A stretch of 64,000 nt of DNA from Thecaphora thlaspeos (lineage: Eukaryota > Basidiomycota > Ustilaginomycetes > Urocystidales > Glomosporiaceae): assembly GCA_900291925.1 (NCBI GenBank), contig UWYS01000002.1:186001-250000 (forward strand), written 5' to 3'. This document shows, piece by piece, positions 23,395 to 34,930 of this stretch (position 1 is its first letter; every line of letters starts with the position of its first letter). Position numbers and translations under genes: made by a program. The notes under the pieces were generated by a model. That model had not been told where the DNA came from. It ran no database searches and was given only the letters and a program-made list of their open reading frames with translations.

Positions 23395-24385
23395 TCAGTC
23401 GTCGTCGTCGTCGTCGTCGTCTGCTGCCTCTCCTACAAAGTCCTTCCAAGAGTGGTTGGTAGCGTCCTTGTGCTGGTCGATGATCTTGTCTCCTTTGCTC
23501 GGGATCTGGGTGATGGCTGCCATGCCGATCAGCGAGGCAAGCGTCAGACCCTGCGCCCAGACACGCGCCTGGACCAGCTTCTGCGAAAAGGGGAACGGTT
23601 GCGTGTTGATGTAGGCAAACGTGAGACCCATCGATGCTACCCAGCTGAGTGTCGGAAACGGACGTGCGAGCGGGAGATGTGACGGCGGCAGTGTGTGAGC
23701 AGGAACCGTCCTCGGCAATGAGAAGAGGGGCGGGCAGGGATCGCAGTGGTGAGAGCGCCCGCCGGAATGCTCACCTTCCTGCCACGACGCCAAACTTGTT
23801 CTCCTTCGCCCAGGTGAGGGCCTTGTCTCGGAACGCCAGCTGCTCCCACTCCCTCTCTTCTTTCGTCTGGTGTCTCCTCTGGATCGCCGCGCCCTTGTCT
23901 GAGTAGTGTTCTTGCTGCAAATCATGACCGCATCCCGGTAGCAAGGATGCATCATGTCAGCAAGTCTTCCTGCCTCGAGTCGCATTGGGCACACGTCACT
24001 GAGAGGGGATGCTCACGTCGAAAGCAATGCCGGCCTTGTCGGCTCGGATGACACCGGCGACGATACCGGTGGAGAAGACGAGGGAGGTCTTGATGGCCGG
24101 TGTAAGGTTGCGGAAGGTGGGCCATGTTCGGTTTGCGAGGTAGGCGACGGGGGTGGCGCACAGGGCTCCTACGGCGAAAGCGGAAGCGCCCGCCTTGATG
24201 GCTGCGTTGTATTGGCTGGTAGAGTCCCGACGGACGACGCAGAGAAGGCGCAAGGGGAAGGAAGAAGGTCAGCATGAAGCTCCTGGGGCGATGGCTTGGC
24301 GACACTGTTGGGAAGGGGATGAGGGGGATGCATACGCCTCTCGCTTGGCGACGTCGCCGACGTTGCGGTGGATTCCAAAGGACAT
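23395..24385 (-). CDS. RCF2: Respiratory supercomplex factor 2 homologue (HIG1 domain)
   Basis: Four exons (24385-24336, 24215-24017, 23914-23775, 23644-23395) encode 212 residues, near the 224 of yeast Rcf2. The N-terminal half has membrane-type stretches (ASAFAVGALCATPVAYLANR, PAIKTSLVFSTGIVAGVI). A charged linker EERE-WEQLAFRDKALTWAKE follows, then the C-terminal HIG1 domain: VVAGSWVASMGLTFAYIN, the QKLVQARVWAQGLTL motif, and a final hydrophobic helix. This is the Rcf2 order, not the shorter Rcf1. In yeast the protein sits in the mitochondrial inner membrane and tunes cytochrome c oxidase and supercomplexes. The protein ends with eight aspartates encoded by a GTC/GAC run. All four joins keep frame and restore the family sequence. 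Confidence 0.88.
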
Positions 24386-24572
24386 TGTTGCGGCTGGGCT
24401 GTGCTGGAAGGCGGCTGGTAAAGCATTCCTTGAAGATTCGAGGTGGATCGAGAGATTGAGGGTGAGAGCAGTGGGAAGAGTGGAGTGGCTGGCGACGAAG
24501 AAATATGTGGTGGCAAGAAGAGAGAAGAGAGGAAAGCTAAAGCAAGCTGGTCGGTTGAGCAAAGCAAGGGGG

Positions 24573-24573
<1 letters not shown>

Positions 24574-24615
<42 letters not shown>

Positions 24616-24634
24616 CCTGAGTTTGAGCCTGAGT
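24574..24634. repeat. hexanucleotide repeat (CCTGAG)n
   Basis: About ten units of CCTGAG, degenerating at the right end, lie about 190 nt upstream of the Rcf2 start codon in its presumed promoter. Confidence 0.85.
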
Positions 24635-25588
24635 GTGACCCTAGGGCCCGATGAAGCTCCACCTGCCTTTGCAATCGGGAATTTTGGCCCGGAACGCACG
24701 GACAGAGGCCTGTGATGTGTCACCCGCGAACCGCCGCGTCTTCTTCCGGCCATTTTCCAGGGCACAGCGTGACCCTTTTTCGGCCCGTTTGCCCGATTCG
24801 GCGCGCCCTCGCTGGCCGGGCCTACCTATCGCCGCCCTGCAGCGAGCCAGCTGCCAGACAAGGCAACCGATCCTCGCGCATGCACGCACACACACACCAC
24901 GCCCCCAATGCGCCGTCTCTCTCTCACCATAAGGTGTCAGTCGGGCCGACCCGGCGAGTCTGTCCGACGTAGCACATGCTTGCCCACCGCCAACAGTGGT
25001 CCGGCATGCGATTCGACCAGACAAGCCAGTCTTCAAACGATGCTGAGTATGCGTCAAAAGAGCGGGGCGATGCTTGCTCGAGAGAGCGTATCAAGGTCAC
25101 ATCGTCGTCCAGTAAATCTACAGCGCGCACGGTGGCGACAGGCAACGCGCGCAGCTATTCACAAGCGATAGAAGAGCGTGGTTCGGTCTGAGGACAGAGA
25201 GATAAAGAGGAAAAGAGAGAGGGAGAGAGAGGGAGAGAGGGAGAGAGGTCGGAGGACTGTCTGATGCGTCTCTGACGAGGGAACGATGAGGCGGCTACTA
25301 CGGGACTTGAGGGGTCTTAAGAGGACAGATTAGAGAGAACACGAGGCGGGCAAAGACCCAGCTAGAAACGTGTGAGTCCAAAGGAAGGGAGTTCGGTGGC
25401 GGTTACGCCACAGAGCGAGTGGCTCGAGACGATGAAGGCCCATGCTGGGAGAGAGGGTGTCCAAAATGGGGATATGCTACGTGTCCATGCTGGCGGCGGT
25501 ATCGAGATGCTGGGCAATGAAGAGAGTCACGCGAATGGGGAAGAACGAGAAGGGTAAGGAAGAGGGAAACAGGAGCTGGACGAACTCA
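24635..25588. other. intergenic region with purine-rich tract
   Basis: About 950 nt between the Rcf2 promoter and the kinase 3' end. A GAGAGG-rich purine tract runs at about 25195-25250. No gene recognised. Confidence 0.4.
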
Positions 25589-28500
25589 TCAGACTATGGC
25601 CGAGATGGTCGAGGCCTGGTCTAGCGTCCACTCCCTCCTCAGCCTCCCATGCACTAGCTTGAATGTGCTCAGCGTGCCCTTCTCCTGAATCAACGTCACG
25701 CTCGTGGCAAAGCTAAACGTCGAGCGCTGCGAGTACTCGCTTCCCGCACCGCTGTGGCGCGAGTAGTTGCTCAGCGCCGGCGAAGGGTGGCCGTTGCGAG
25801 TCGAGCCCATCGCCAGACTCGGCAGCGCCAGACCGAGACCGAGTTGAGGTGAGTTGGCGGCCGATCCAACGGGCAGGATGGTGAACTCGACGCGGAAACG
25901 GACCGGCTTGGTCGACGTCGTGACGCCGTTGGACTCGCGGTACTCGTTGACGGTGCACTTGAGCGTGCCTTGGTGCTCCGAGTCTTCGATCAGCACCCGG
26001 ACGCCGTAACTTTGCAGCAGCCGGCTCGTCTCGACCAGTGTCTCGCTGAAGTTCTCGGTCGACATAAGCGTGCGCGTGGCCGGCTTCCAGTTGAACAGCC
26101 CGGCGAACCAGCTGTTTTTGGGCGTCATCGACAGCGTTGCCGGCGTAGACGGTGCGACCGACGTGGCCAACGTCAAGCTCGGGCTCGGAGCGCCGCCCGA
26201 GGTGTACACGGCATTCGACGTCCCGATGTCCAGGCCGAGACCCGGGTTCTTGCGCTGCTGGAGCCGCGTGGGCCCCTTGGACTGCGGGACGACGAAGCCG
26301 TCCGTGTCGATGCGAGACGTCGGGGTGGCGCTGCTGGGCGCCGAGGAGGGGACAGCGCCTGGCACCGTCTGATCGTAAGCGATCGAGTTGCGACCGTTGA
26401 ACTGGACTTGGTCGTCGCCCTTGTCCTTGTTCCTGCTGAGCAAGCTGCGCTTTCGGCTCAGCATCGATCCGGCTCCGCTGCTGCCCGTGCTAAAAATGCT
26501 GGCGGGCCGCGAGTTGGATCCTACGCTTCCTGCCTGACGTGCGCTGCGGACCGACCGAGCCGTTCCGGTGGGGTCGAGCGAGGCGTGCTGGCGAAGCGGC
26601 GGAACCGGCGCCACCATCTTGTCCGACGCACCGAGCAACGCCGTCTGGAGCGGAGGGCTCAGGGGTGTCAGCGGGGTGCTGGGTGTGTAGGGCGTGTCGG
26701 GCATCGTGCGCAGGCTCTCGCCTTCGCTGACATCATCCTCGGCATCCTCGAACTGAACCAGGTCAGAGTTGTTGGTCATCGCCAGGCTGGCCACGCTCTC
26801 GGGCGCCGAGGGGGCATTGCGCGCGGTCGCGTTGATCGTCTCCTGGAGACGGCTGATCTTGGAGTGCAGCGCGTCGGGCTTCTCGCCCGTGGCGCGGATC
26901 GATGCGAGCTCGTCGGCGATCTCCTGGAAGAACCTCTGCACCGTCGCATCGCCCACCTGCGGGATTTGAATGGCTGGGCCCCTGGGCTGGCTGGGATAGA
27001 TGCTGGCGGGACGTAACTGCGACGTCCCAGGCTTGGTAGGGGAAACGGGTCGCGACGAGGCACGGGGCCCAGGTCGCGGCGTTATAGCCGAGGCTGCTGC
27101 CCTTGCTACCCTCGGCCTAACCGGCGTCGTCTGGTCGGTCCCCGCGAGGGTGGATCGACCGCTGCGAGTCTCCTGGCGTGGTGATGTGGTGCGGCGATGC
27201 AGCGTCATCCGCGGAGACTCGACGGTCTTCTTGGGCGTTGTAGCGGCGGCGAGGGCGGCAGCAGTGACGGACTGGAAGACGATCTGCGGCGGCGCCGGCT
27301 CTGTTGTCGCTTTCGTGTGCGAAGGAAGGGGCTTAGCAGCAGCGGCCGAGTCGGCGGTGGGAGTAGCGACAACGGCAGCGGCAACTGTCCTCCTTGACCC
27401 TTCCGTTAGTGTGGGGCGGTGGCCCATCGAGGAGCCTGGTCGGCTCCTGGGAGCAATCGGAGGGGTAGGCGAGGGGGGTGCCGCCTTGCGCGGCGAGGTG
27501 CGAAGCTCCTGCTCCGGTAGACGCGGCGAGGCCGGCGTCGATCCGCTGCCAGAGGCATCGAGCGAGCGGCGCGGACGGGCCTTTTCGCGCGGCTGGTTGC
27601 GGGCGTTGGAGGCGGTGAGGAGAGCCGTCGGAGATGCGGACTGCTGCGGCTGACCGAAGTCTTCGTCGAGGTCCTCGTCGTCGTCGGCCGAGTGGTTCTC
27701 ACGGTGGGCGACAAGCAGCGTGTAGAAGGTCTTTTGCCAGTTGGGACCGGGAGAGAGGAGCTGCTTGACGATATCCTCCTCGCTGAGCTCCGACCAGAGC
27801 GTCTTGAGATTGCCGAGGATGTCCATGTCGATGTCTTCGAGCTGGACGGTCTCGTTCTCGAAGCTCTCGAACGATGTCGTCACCGGGTTGCGGTCAGTCT
27901 CGGCGCCGTTGCAGGTAAACCAGGGGTGGCGCATGACCTCGGCCATGGTGATGCGCTTCTCCGGGTCAACCTCGAGCATCCGCCAGATCAGGTCCTTGGA
28001 CTCGGGCTCGAGCCAGGCCGGCATGACGAATTTGCCCGCGCGGACCTTGGCGAGCAACTGTTGAATGTTGGGGTCGTCGAAGGGGAGCCGGCCGCAGAGC
28101 AGAGCAAATAGGATGATGCCGCAGCTCCAGATATCGCTGGCGGAGCCCTTGTACCGCTTACCGCTGACTATCTCGGGGCTAGCGTAGTGAGGGCTGCCAC
28201 AGCTCGTCTCGAGCATCTTTTCGCTCGGCTGAAGTGCGGCCATGCCAAAGTCGGCCACCTTGACTGTCTTTTTTGTCGCATCGAGCAGGAGGTTCTCCGG
28301 CTTGAGATCGCGGTGGCAGATGTTGAAGCGATGACAGTAGTCCATGCCAAAGATGATCTGGCGGAAGTAGCTCCGGGCGGCGGGCGGCTGAAGGCGGCCC
28401 TGCGCGACAAAGTGATCGAACAGCTCGCCTCCGGCGACGTACTCCATGATCAGGTAGAGCTCCTTTGAGGTCTCGTAGACGTCCCAGAGGCCGAGCAGGT

Positions 28501-29186
28501 TGGGGTGCTCGATCAGCTTCATGATGACGATCTCGCGCTCAATGCCGAGGATCATCTTGTTGGCCTTCGCGTCGGCATCGCGGAGACTCATCCGGCTCTG
28601 GTTGATCAGCGTCCGCGGGATGATCTTGACAGCCGCCTGCTGCCCCGTGATCGAGTGGGACGCCAACCTCACGCGGCCTGCGTGGCGAGAGGGCGCAGTG
28701 ATAGCCAAAGGAAGGCGGCGAGTGTCAGCACTACAATTGTCATTCCTAAAAGCCTCCACTGTTCCCTCCAATCTGCTCTGGAAATTGTGAATACTCACCA
28801 GAGGCGCCCTGTCCGATCAGCTTGTCGAGCTGCCAAGGTCCGATGTTCTTCGGGTCGTTATGGTTGCGCTTCTTCTCGCGGTCCAACCGCGACGCGGGGC
28901 GCGGCTTCTCTGCCGTCTCCCTCCTCTCCGTCTGCCTCCGGTCCGTCGTCGTGCCGGTCGGGTAGGCGGCACCATGACGTTGTGACGGGGCTGCGCTCCG
29001 AGCGTGGTGGTTTTCGCCGCCAGTGCTTCGGCCTGTTGATGTTGCCATGTTTACCTTTTGGGTGTATGCGGCCTGTGCCTCTGCTACGGTCGGCCTTCGG
29101 TTTGTGAGGTCGGTGGCCTGGAGCGGACCGCCCTTGAAGGGCGGGATGGCCTGGACCACGGGGCTTCTGTTGTACGAGGCCGACAT
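25589..29186 (-). CDS. Nim1/Gin4/Cdr2-type serine/threonine protein kinase
   Basis: Two exons (29186-28799, 28677-25589) encode 1158 residues. The kinase domain starts at about residue 113 (IGPWQLDKLIGQGASG, split by the intron after the Gly-loop). It has the ATP-binding lysine in GQQAAVKII (~147), catalytic HRDLKPEN (~241), DFG (~262) and the activation segment TSCGSPHYASPE. These details fit the Nim1/Gin4/Hsl1 branch of the AMPK-related kinases. About 600 Ser/Pro-rich disordered residues follow, then a C-terminal domain (WFAGLFNWKP, TLVETSRLLQSYGVRVLIED, KLVHGRLRREWTLDQ) that looks like the KA1 membrane-binding domain of these kinases. In yeasts they sit at cortical nodes or septins and promote mitotic entry by restraining Wee1. 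Whether this is the Cdr2 or the Gin4 counterpart I cannot decide. Confidence 0.9.
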
Positions 29187-32100
29187 GGCGAACCAAGCTG
29201 GCGGGGTTTGGGGCGAATGGGCTGGCTCTTCAACCTGCTCTGCCTGCCTTCAGATCCCTGTTGCTTGTCACTGGTGTAGGGCTACTGTTTAGATGAAGAT
29301 AGACGAGGTAAAGCTCATCCACGTCCAGAGAATTGGCTGGATAGGGCGCTGTAAGAGCTATCTCGGAACGGTGGTCGGTCGAGGTGTGATTTTCGGTCGA
29401 AACAAAGTCTCAGGTGGTGCTGGTTGTGAGAGCTTTACTGTTTATGACGATGGCGGTGCCGATAGGTGTGAAAGCGAAAGTGATGAAGAGGTCGGGGCGA
29501 TTGAGAGTCTTAAAGGGAATGTAATAGGTTGCCGGGGAGACGCGACGGGATGGGGTGGATGGGGAGCACGGAAGGAGGAGAGGTGTCAGATGGAAGTGGA
29601 GTGGATATGGTGAGAAGGAGACCAAGGGATAAATGGAGATGAAGGGGGAAAGGCGGAGAGGGAAGGGGACGAGGAAAGGGCCGAGAGGAGGGAGGGTAGA
29701 GTGAAGAGAAAAGAGGGGAGAGCGGAAAGGGGAGAGGCAAGGGAGGCTAGGTGGCAGGCCGAGGTGGCCGCCCGCAATCAAAATATCCGTCAAAGAGCGC
29801 AGAGCGCAGCTCGAGCAGATCCTGATCGGAAGCAAGGCCGACACCAGCCAGCCAGGGCGGCAGCAGCTGACCAACACAGCCAGGGCAGCTGACTGAGCAT
29901 ACAGTACGCACTGACGGGAAGCTTGCCCGGATGGCTGCATACATACACCTCAGCCCCCAAGGCCCGAGCAGGACCTGCCCGCTGCCCCTGGCTAGCCTGC
30001 TCCTCTTCCTCTTTCCGCCGTCGGCGGCTCGTGATATAGCTCAGTTAGCCGTTGCCCTCCAATTGTGGCTTTAGTATTGCCGGCGCCGTCTGGTGGTCCT
30101 CCCTGTACAGATCCCGAAGCCTCGACGCCGTCCCCAGACGGGAGCCCAACAGGTCTTCGTCTGGACCTCTCCGTCTCCTCGGGAGCATTGGACCGACGTC
30201 TGTCTCGCAGCTACGAGCTGGCCGTGGTGCTGGAAAGCGCTACTTTGCACGGGTCAGCTAGCAGTCTCTCGTCATAGGACAGGCCGTCACCACCGACACC
30301 TTTGCGGCGGAGACGCCCTGCAAGTGGCTGGCTGCACGCTCTAGCGGAGCGGCATGTCCGATCAGGGAGGCGCTCTCTGTGCCACTGTACTCGCTTCTCA
30401 GCCTTTGGCGGTTGCGGCAAGTCCCGGTCCCTTCCATCGCTTCGCTGTCCGCCCCGACTGACACGCTACTGCGGTCGTCGGAAGGGCCGAACAGCGCAGA
30501 TGCGCACGGTCGTAACTAGCGTCCATTTGCGATGGGACAGGAAGATCACCCGAGAAGCTGGGCGTCTCACGAGGATTGCAGCCTCACAGATTAGCGTTCT
30601 ATACCGTACGGAAGCAAAGCATCGACGCGGAGTGTAAGTCGTATCCATGCAGCCACTCAGACTAGTCAACTTGGAGGGCTGGTAGCGATCTGCTTCAAAT
30701 GAAGAAGAGGCGGGTCGATACAAAGCCAGCTTGCTCACCAGGCCTGCCTTGCCTCGAAGCACCAAGAGGAGAGGAAGAAGCGGAGAGTGCGATGGGGAAT
30801 GGAAGAAAGGGCTGCCGATCGGCGGCAAGCGTAGTGTACGGCGACGCTTGCTCGTCCATGGCTCGGGGTCGGCAGGTGGTGGGTGATGCTGGTGCACGGC
30901 CGGAAAGGCGGGACATGTTACTTACCTACGGTCGAGGCACTGCGCTGCCCGCAAGAAGGCCAACCATGCAGCGTGCTGCACAGAGCCACCGACGCGCAGG
31001 CTGACGTGCAGCCCATCGCCGGGAATTGCATGCACGTACAAGAGGACCCTGCCTGCTTAGGCCCCACCGTCAGCTCGCTCGCAGAGTTCCACACTTGCAG
31101 CGGACGGGTTCCTCTCGTTCGTGTACGATGCTCGTGCTCTGACACCCGCCTCGGTGTTACCCCTTCTCCTGGACGGTCATGATGATTGCACGCTTGACCT
31201 CCCGACACGGCAATCGACTGCGAGGCCAAAGGGTGGAGACCGTCGATGTGATGTAATCATGAATTGCTTTAACTGCTCGGCTCTGCGACTCGCTGGGCCA
31301 AGAACAAAGAGAACAACAGAACACTCTGTCGGCTCGTCAAAGGTCGAGATCCGTCCATGAAGTACAGCACTCAGCTTCGGCTTGCTACTGTAGCTTGTGG
31401 GTCCTTGGGCCTATCGAGCTTCGTGGTACAGGCCACCTTCCGTCGCAGCCTGGACGGAAAGCCACGAAGCGATACGTTGGGTCGGAACCAAATACCGGTT
31501 CTGACCATCGCCTCTTATTCTCTGGATTCCTTTGTCGAAATTGGCTCAGCTCCAACACTTCTGTGGGATCTGCTTGCTGTTCAATCTTGTATAACTAAGT
31601 CTCGATCCTACCACATGCGAGCCGGCTCTGCCTGACCACCGCCGACCAGTCGAAGGTGACGAAACGAGGCTCGCACAGCGGCGGTAGCGTCGAGGGACAA
31701 CGTCATTCGAGGCATCCGCAAAGGCGTGCGTTGGAAGGAACTGCAAGAGCAAGGCCTCGTCGTCGATGTCGGCAGAGTGGTGTACAGTACAGCGGCTGTG
31801 CGCGGAATGTAGAGGGTCGATGGAGGTCGGATCTGGTCGAGTCTGCGAGGGCGAGAAAGGCAAAGGGACAGGGCGAGTGACGAGGCGAGAGCAAGCTACG
31901 GTAAGGCCTGGCCTGGTTGGTGTTGATGTGTTGCGATGGTCGAGGGTGGGTCTCGCCCCGCCTAGCCTCGGGCACGATGCCCGCCTCCCGCACGAGAAAG
32001 ACCTTCTTCTTGCGCTTGTTGCCTGTCGCGGTGTGCGGAGGCAGAGACCGACGCACGTCGGAAGCAAGACAAGGCAGGCCAGCCAGGCAGACGGCTCGGC

Positions 32101-33010
32101 GTGGATTCTGCTTCTCCGCCCACCAACGCCGAGTCCGCCGCCTCCTCAGCATCACCAACGACCGCAGCGGAGGTGGCGACCAGACGCTCCTGATCGATGA
32201 CGCAGCCGAGAGCCTGCTAGGCAAGCAGGCTCCGCTGGGAAGGGTAAACGGTGAAAGTGCTCTTTTCCCGAATCCCTCTTTATCGTTCTTGTCCTTCCGG
32301 AGAGGTGTCCCTCCAGGTAGATCGGGCGCCGTAGCTGGGCTGGCGTCATCGGGCTAGCTCGGCGTGACGGCCCGTGCACGTGTCGCGCGACGGGCGGCAA
32401 AGGCCTGCTGTTGATGATCTTGAATCAAGGATCTTTAAATCAAGAATCAGATCCTGATTTGAAAGCACGCGGAGGCCGCAAAGGCAGGCGGCTCCGCTTG
32501 CTACCCGTCGTCGTTGCTTGGGCCAGGCCGCCTGGTACGAAGCCAGGGTCCAGCGGCGGCGGGAGTCGAGGCGAGAGACCACGTGATCAGATATACGCCA
32601 CGGGGCTGGCTCTCCCCCGAGCGCGCCTGTGTCGATCTTCTGCGTGTCTTCTGCCGCGCGCTCGCGACACTCGACAAACCACCATCACCTTTCGCGCAGC
32701 TTAGGCCGTCCTCCGAACACTACGCGACGTGATTGATCCACCTTCCACGCACCAGCCCAATACAACCGCATCGGCCTGGGGAGGCACCGACAGCAACATC
32801 ACCGGCAACAGCATGGCGGGCACCGACAGCAACATCACCGGCAACAGCATGGCGAGCACCGATGCGCTCGGGGCTAAGCGTGAGTAGTCGGCGGGCTGCG
32901 GGGCACGGTTGCAGCATCGCGGGGCGAGGGCCGTGTCCACGCCCGCGCTCAGGCTCAGCCTTAGCAGGGCTTGGCAACCAGCTGACATACCCCTAACGCT
33001 CATAACTCCA
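29187..33010. other. 3.8-kb region without recognised gene
   Basis: Both strands were read. Open frames are short and compositionally biased. The left part (about 29480-29760) is strongly purine-rich on the + strand, which would be the pyrimidine-rich leader of the leftward kinase gene. A 36-bp tandem duplication sits at 32783-32854. No RNA gene or transposon domain recognised. Confidence 0.4.
32783..32854. repeat. 36-bp unit in two tandem copies
   Basis: Two adjacent, apparently identical 36-bp units starting GGCACCGACAGCAACATC, followed by the beginning of a third degenerate unit. It lies about 160 nt upstream of the CENP-O start codon. Confidence 0.9.
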
Positions 33011-34535
33011 ATGACTCCTCCCTTTGGACGCCGCCGCCTTATCTCGGACCCAGAGAGCCAGCTGCAGGCGGAGCGCGCTTCGCTTAAGATCCAGCTGGCC
33101 AACTTACAGGCTCTCCCCGCTTTCGATGCCTCCGGTCTGTACCGAGGGGCTCTCGGCGAGGAGAACGATAAGCTCGCCCGAGAGCTGGCCAGCATGGAGG
33201 AAAAGGCGGTCGTCTACCGCTCGGCGGGCTGGACCTGCTTCGAGATCGACCTTGACGTCGGCCGAAGGGCCAGGGAGTCGCGACGCGAGCTCCAGAGCGG
33301 GACAGAGGACCTTGAGCGCGGCAAGGACTCTGACCTCGGCCTGGGTGTCCGCCTCGACACCTTCTTCCGTGGTGAGTGTGCTTGGACGTGACTTGAGCAT
33401 CGCGAGCAGCCCCGCGCCTCGGACTGATCGGCTTTGCTCCCGTACTTGGCCCGCGTTGCCTCGTCTACCAGGACGTTACTACGAGCCCTACTACCTCGTC
33501 TTTGCTCGATCCAGCCAGATGCTCGACACGCCCAAGCTCGTAGGCACGGTCTTGGGCGACGCAAACGACGCAGATGGTGCAGCCGGCGATGGTCTCACGT
33601 TGGTTCGACACACGGTCCCGCACTTTGTGCCGCTGGTAAACCTGCTCGAGCGGTACATTCCCACCGTGCTTGACGGCTCGGCATCGGGAGGTGGGTCGAG
33701 CAGCAAGCAGCGTGGAGACGGCGGCCTCTCGCTGTTGTCCGACTTCCAGGAGCTGCCTGGTGTCGAGGCCTTCCTGTCGGCCTTGCACTGCCACCTTCAG
33801 GCGTTTGTCTCGCGAAGGGAACAGGCGGTGTCTCTGGGACAGGCACAGCTGCCAGGGATGGGCGAGCACGAGCGGATCCCCGCTTCGACCATGCTCCACG
33901 TCTCCGGGAGCGACGCCTTCGACCTGCTCAAAGTCGTCTGGCAGATTCCGCGCGAGGCGCCTGCAGGCTCGGAACGCGACACGGACGTCTCGGCTGCACC
34001 GAGCCCCGACGTTGACCAGGCCACCTCCGAGCCCGCAGCCAAGCGGAGGCGCGAGGATGAGCGCGCCGTCAAGACAGAGGTCGAGCTGCCTTCGACGAGC
34101 CTTGAGGTGCTCATTCACTACACAGACCGGCGCGCTGACAGGCTGATCGATCCGACGTTGAAGGTCGAGGATCGGACATCGCAGCACGGCGACGCCACCG
34201 GGGACGACGTGGGCGAGGACGCCGCGCCGGAGCCCTTCGTAGGGACAGAGAAGCCGTACGGACGGGTGCGGATCGAGCTCATCGTCGCCCCTTCGCTGGC
34301 ATCGCGCGTCAAGAAGACCACCACCGCCGCCACCACAAGCTCGCGCGGCGGTGCGGCCGACCCGGACGCGCTGGAGCCGGAGCGGACATGGCGAAAGGAC
34401 CTCGAGAAGCTCTTTGCCCAGGAGGTGGAGGGCGAAGGGCTGGAGCTAGACGAGGCGCTCGAGGTCGTCGCCGAAAGAGTGTGGCAGCAGCAGCAGCAGG
34501 AAGGCGGGGCGACAGCAGCAAGGGTGGGTCGATAA
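33011..34535 (+). CDS. Inner kinetochore subunit CENP-O/Mcm21
   Basis: Two exons (33011-33371, 33472-34535) encode 474 residues. Residues ~15-65 form a short coiled coil (ESQLQAERASLKIQLANLQA). The conserved core spans the splice: DLGLGVRLDTFFRGRYYEPY, then LVRHTVPHFVPLVNLLERYI and a helix with VEAFLSALHCHLQAFVSRRE. This 'R-x-ETFY-x-G-x-Y-x-EPYY ... HTIPxFIPL' order is the CENP-O/Mcm21 signature. An acidic, Lys-rich insert lies before the C-terminal helix. The protein belongs to the COMA/CENP-OPQU group of the constitutive centromere-associated network. The ATG at 33011 directly precedes the first family-like segment; an upstream in-frame start exists at 32909. Family is well supported; the N-terminus is less sure. 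Confidence 0.85.
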
Positions 34536-34930
34536 AGGGCCGCGTCCTTGGCCCATGGTGCTTTCCCTCTTTCCCCAGCGTCTGTGCGATGGCATGCCAG
34601 CACCGAATCTGAACTCTCCTTTTTCGTGCCGCATCGGATGCATTTGTGGCCCTTTCTTCTGCTTTCCTCCTGTTCGTTGCCTGTGCAGAGCTTCTTTCGA
34701 ATTCCCAGAGACCGCTTGCCGGCCAAGACGACCCCGCCTTTGCTCAAACCACAGACAGGATCCACACATCAATGCTGGGGCCTTTCCCGGTCCGGCGCGA
34801 GGCTCAGTGAGCGTTCCGTCGCGTCGCGTGTCGATTTTCGTCCGCATTTCCCGTCGTCTTTTACTACGTGCTATACGAAGTGCTGATCTCGCCACCTGCC
34901 TGCTGCTCTTCGCGTTGTCGTTCTACACAG

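Noticed and set aside
30020..30100. tRNA-like start (ATAGCTCAGTTAGC)
   Set aside because: No matching T-arm or acceptor stem follows within tRNA distance.
31357..31635. Possible small secreted protein (92 codons) with a signal-like N-terminus
   Set aside because: Only the first ~25 residues look like a signal peptide; no repeat, cysteine pattern or leader supports a gene, so it was left out of the features.
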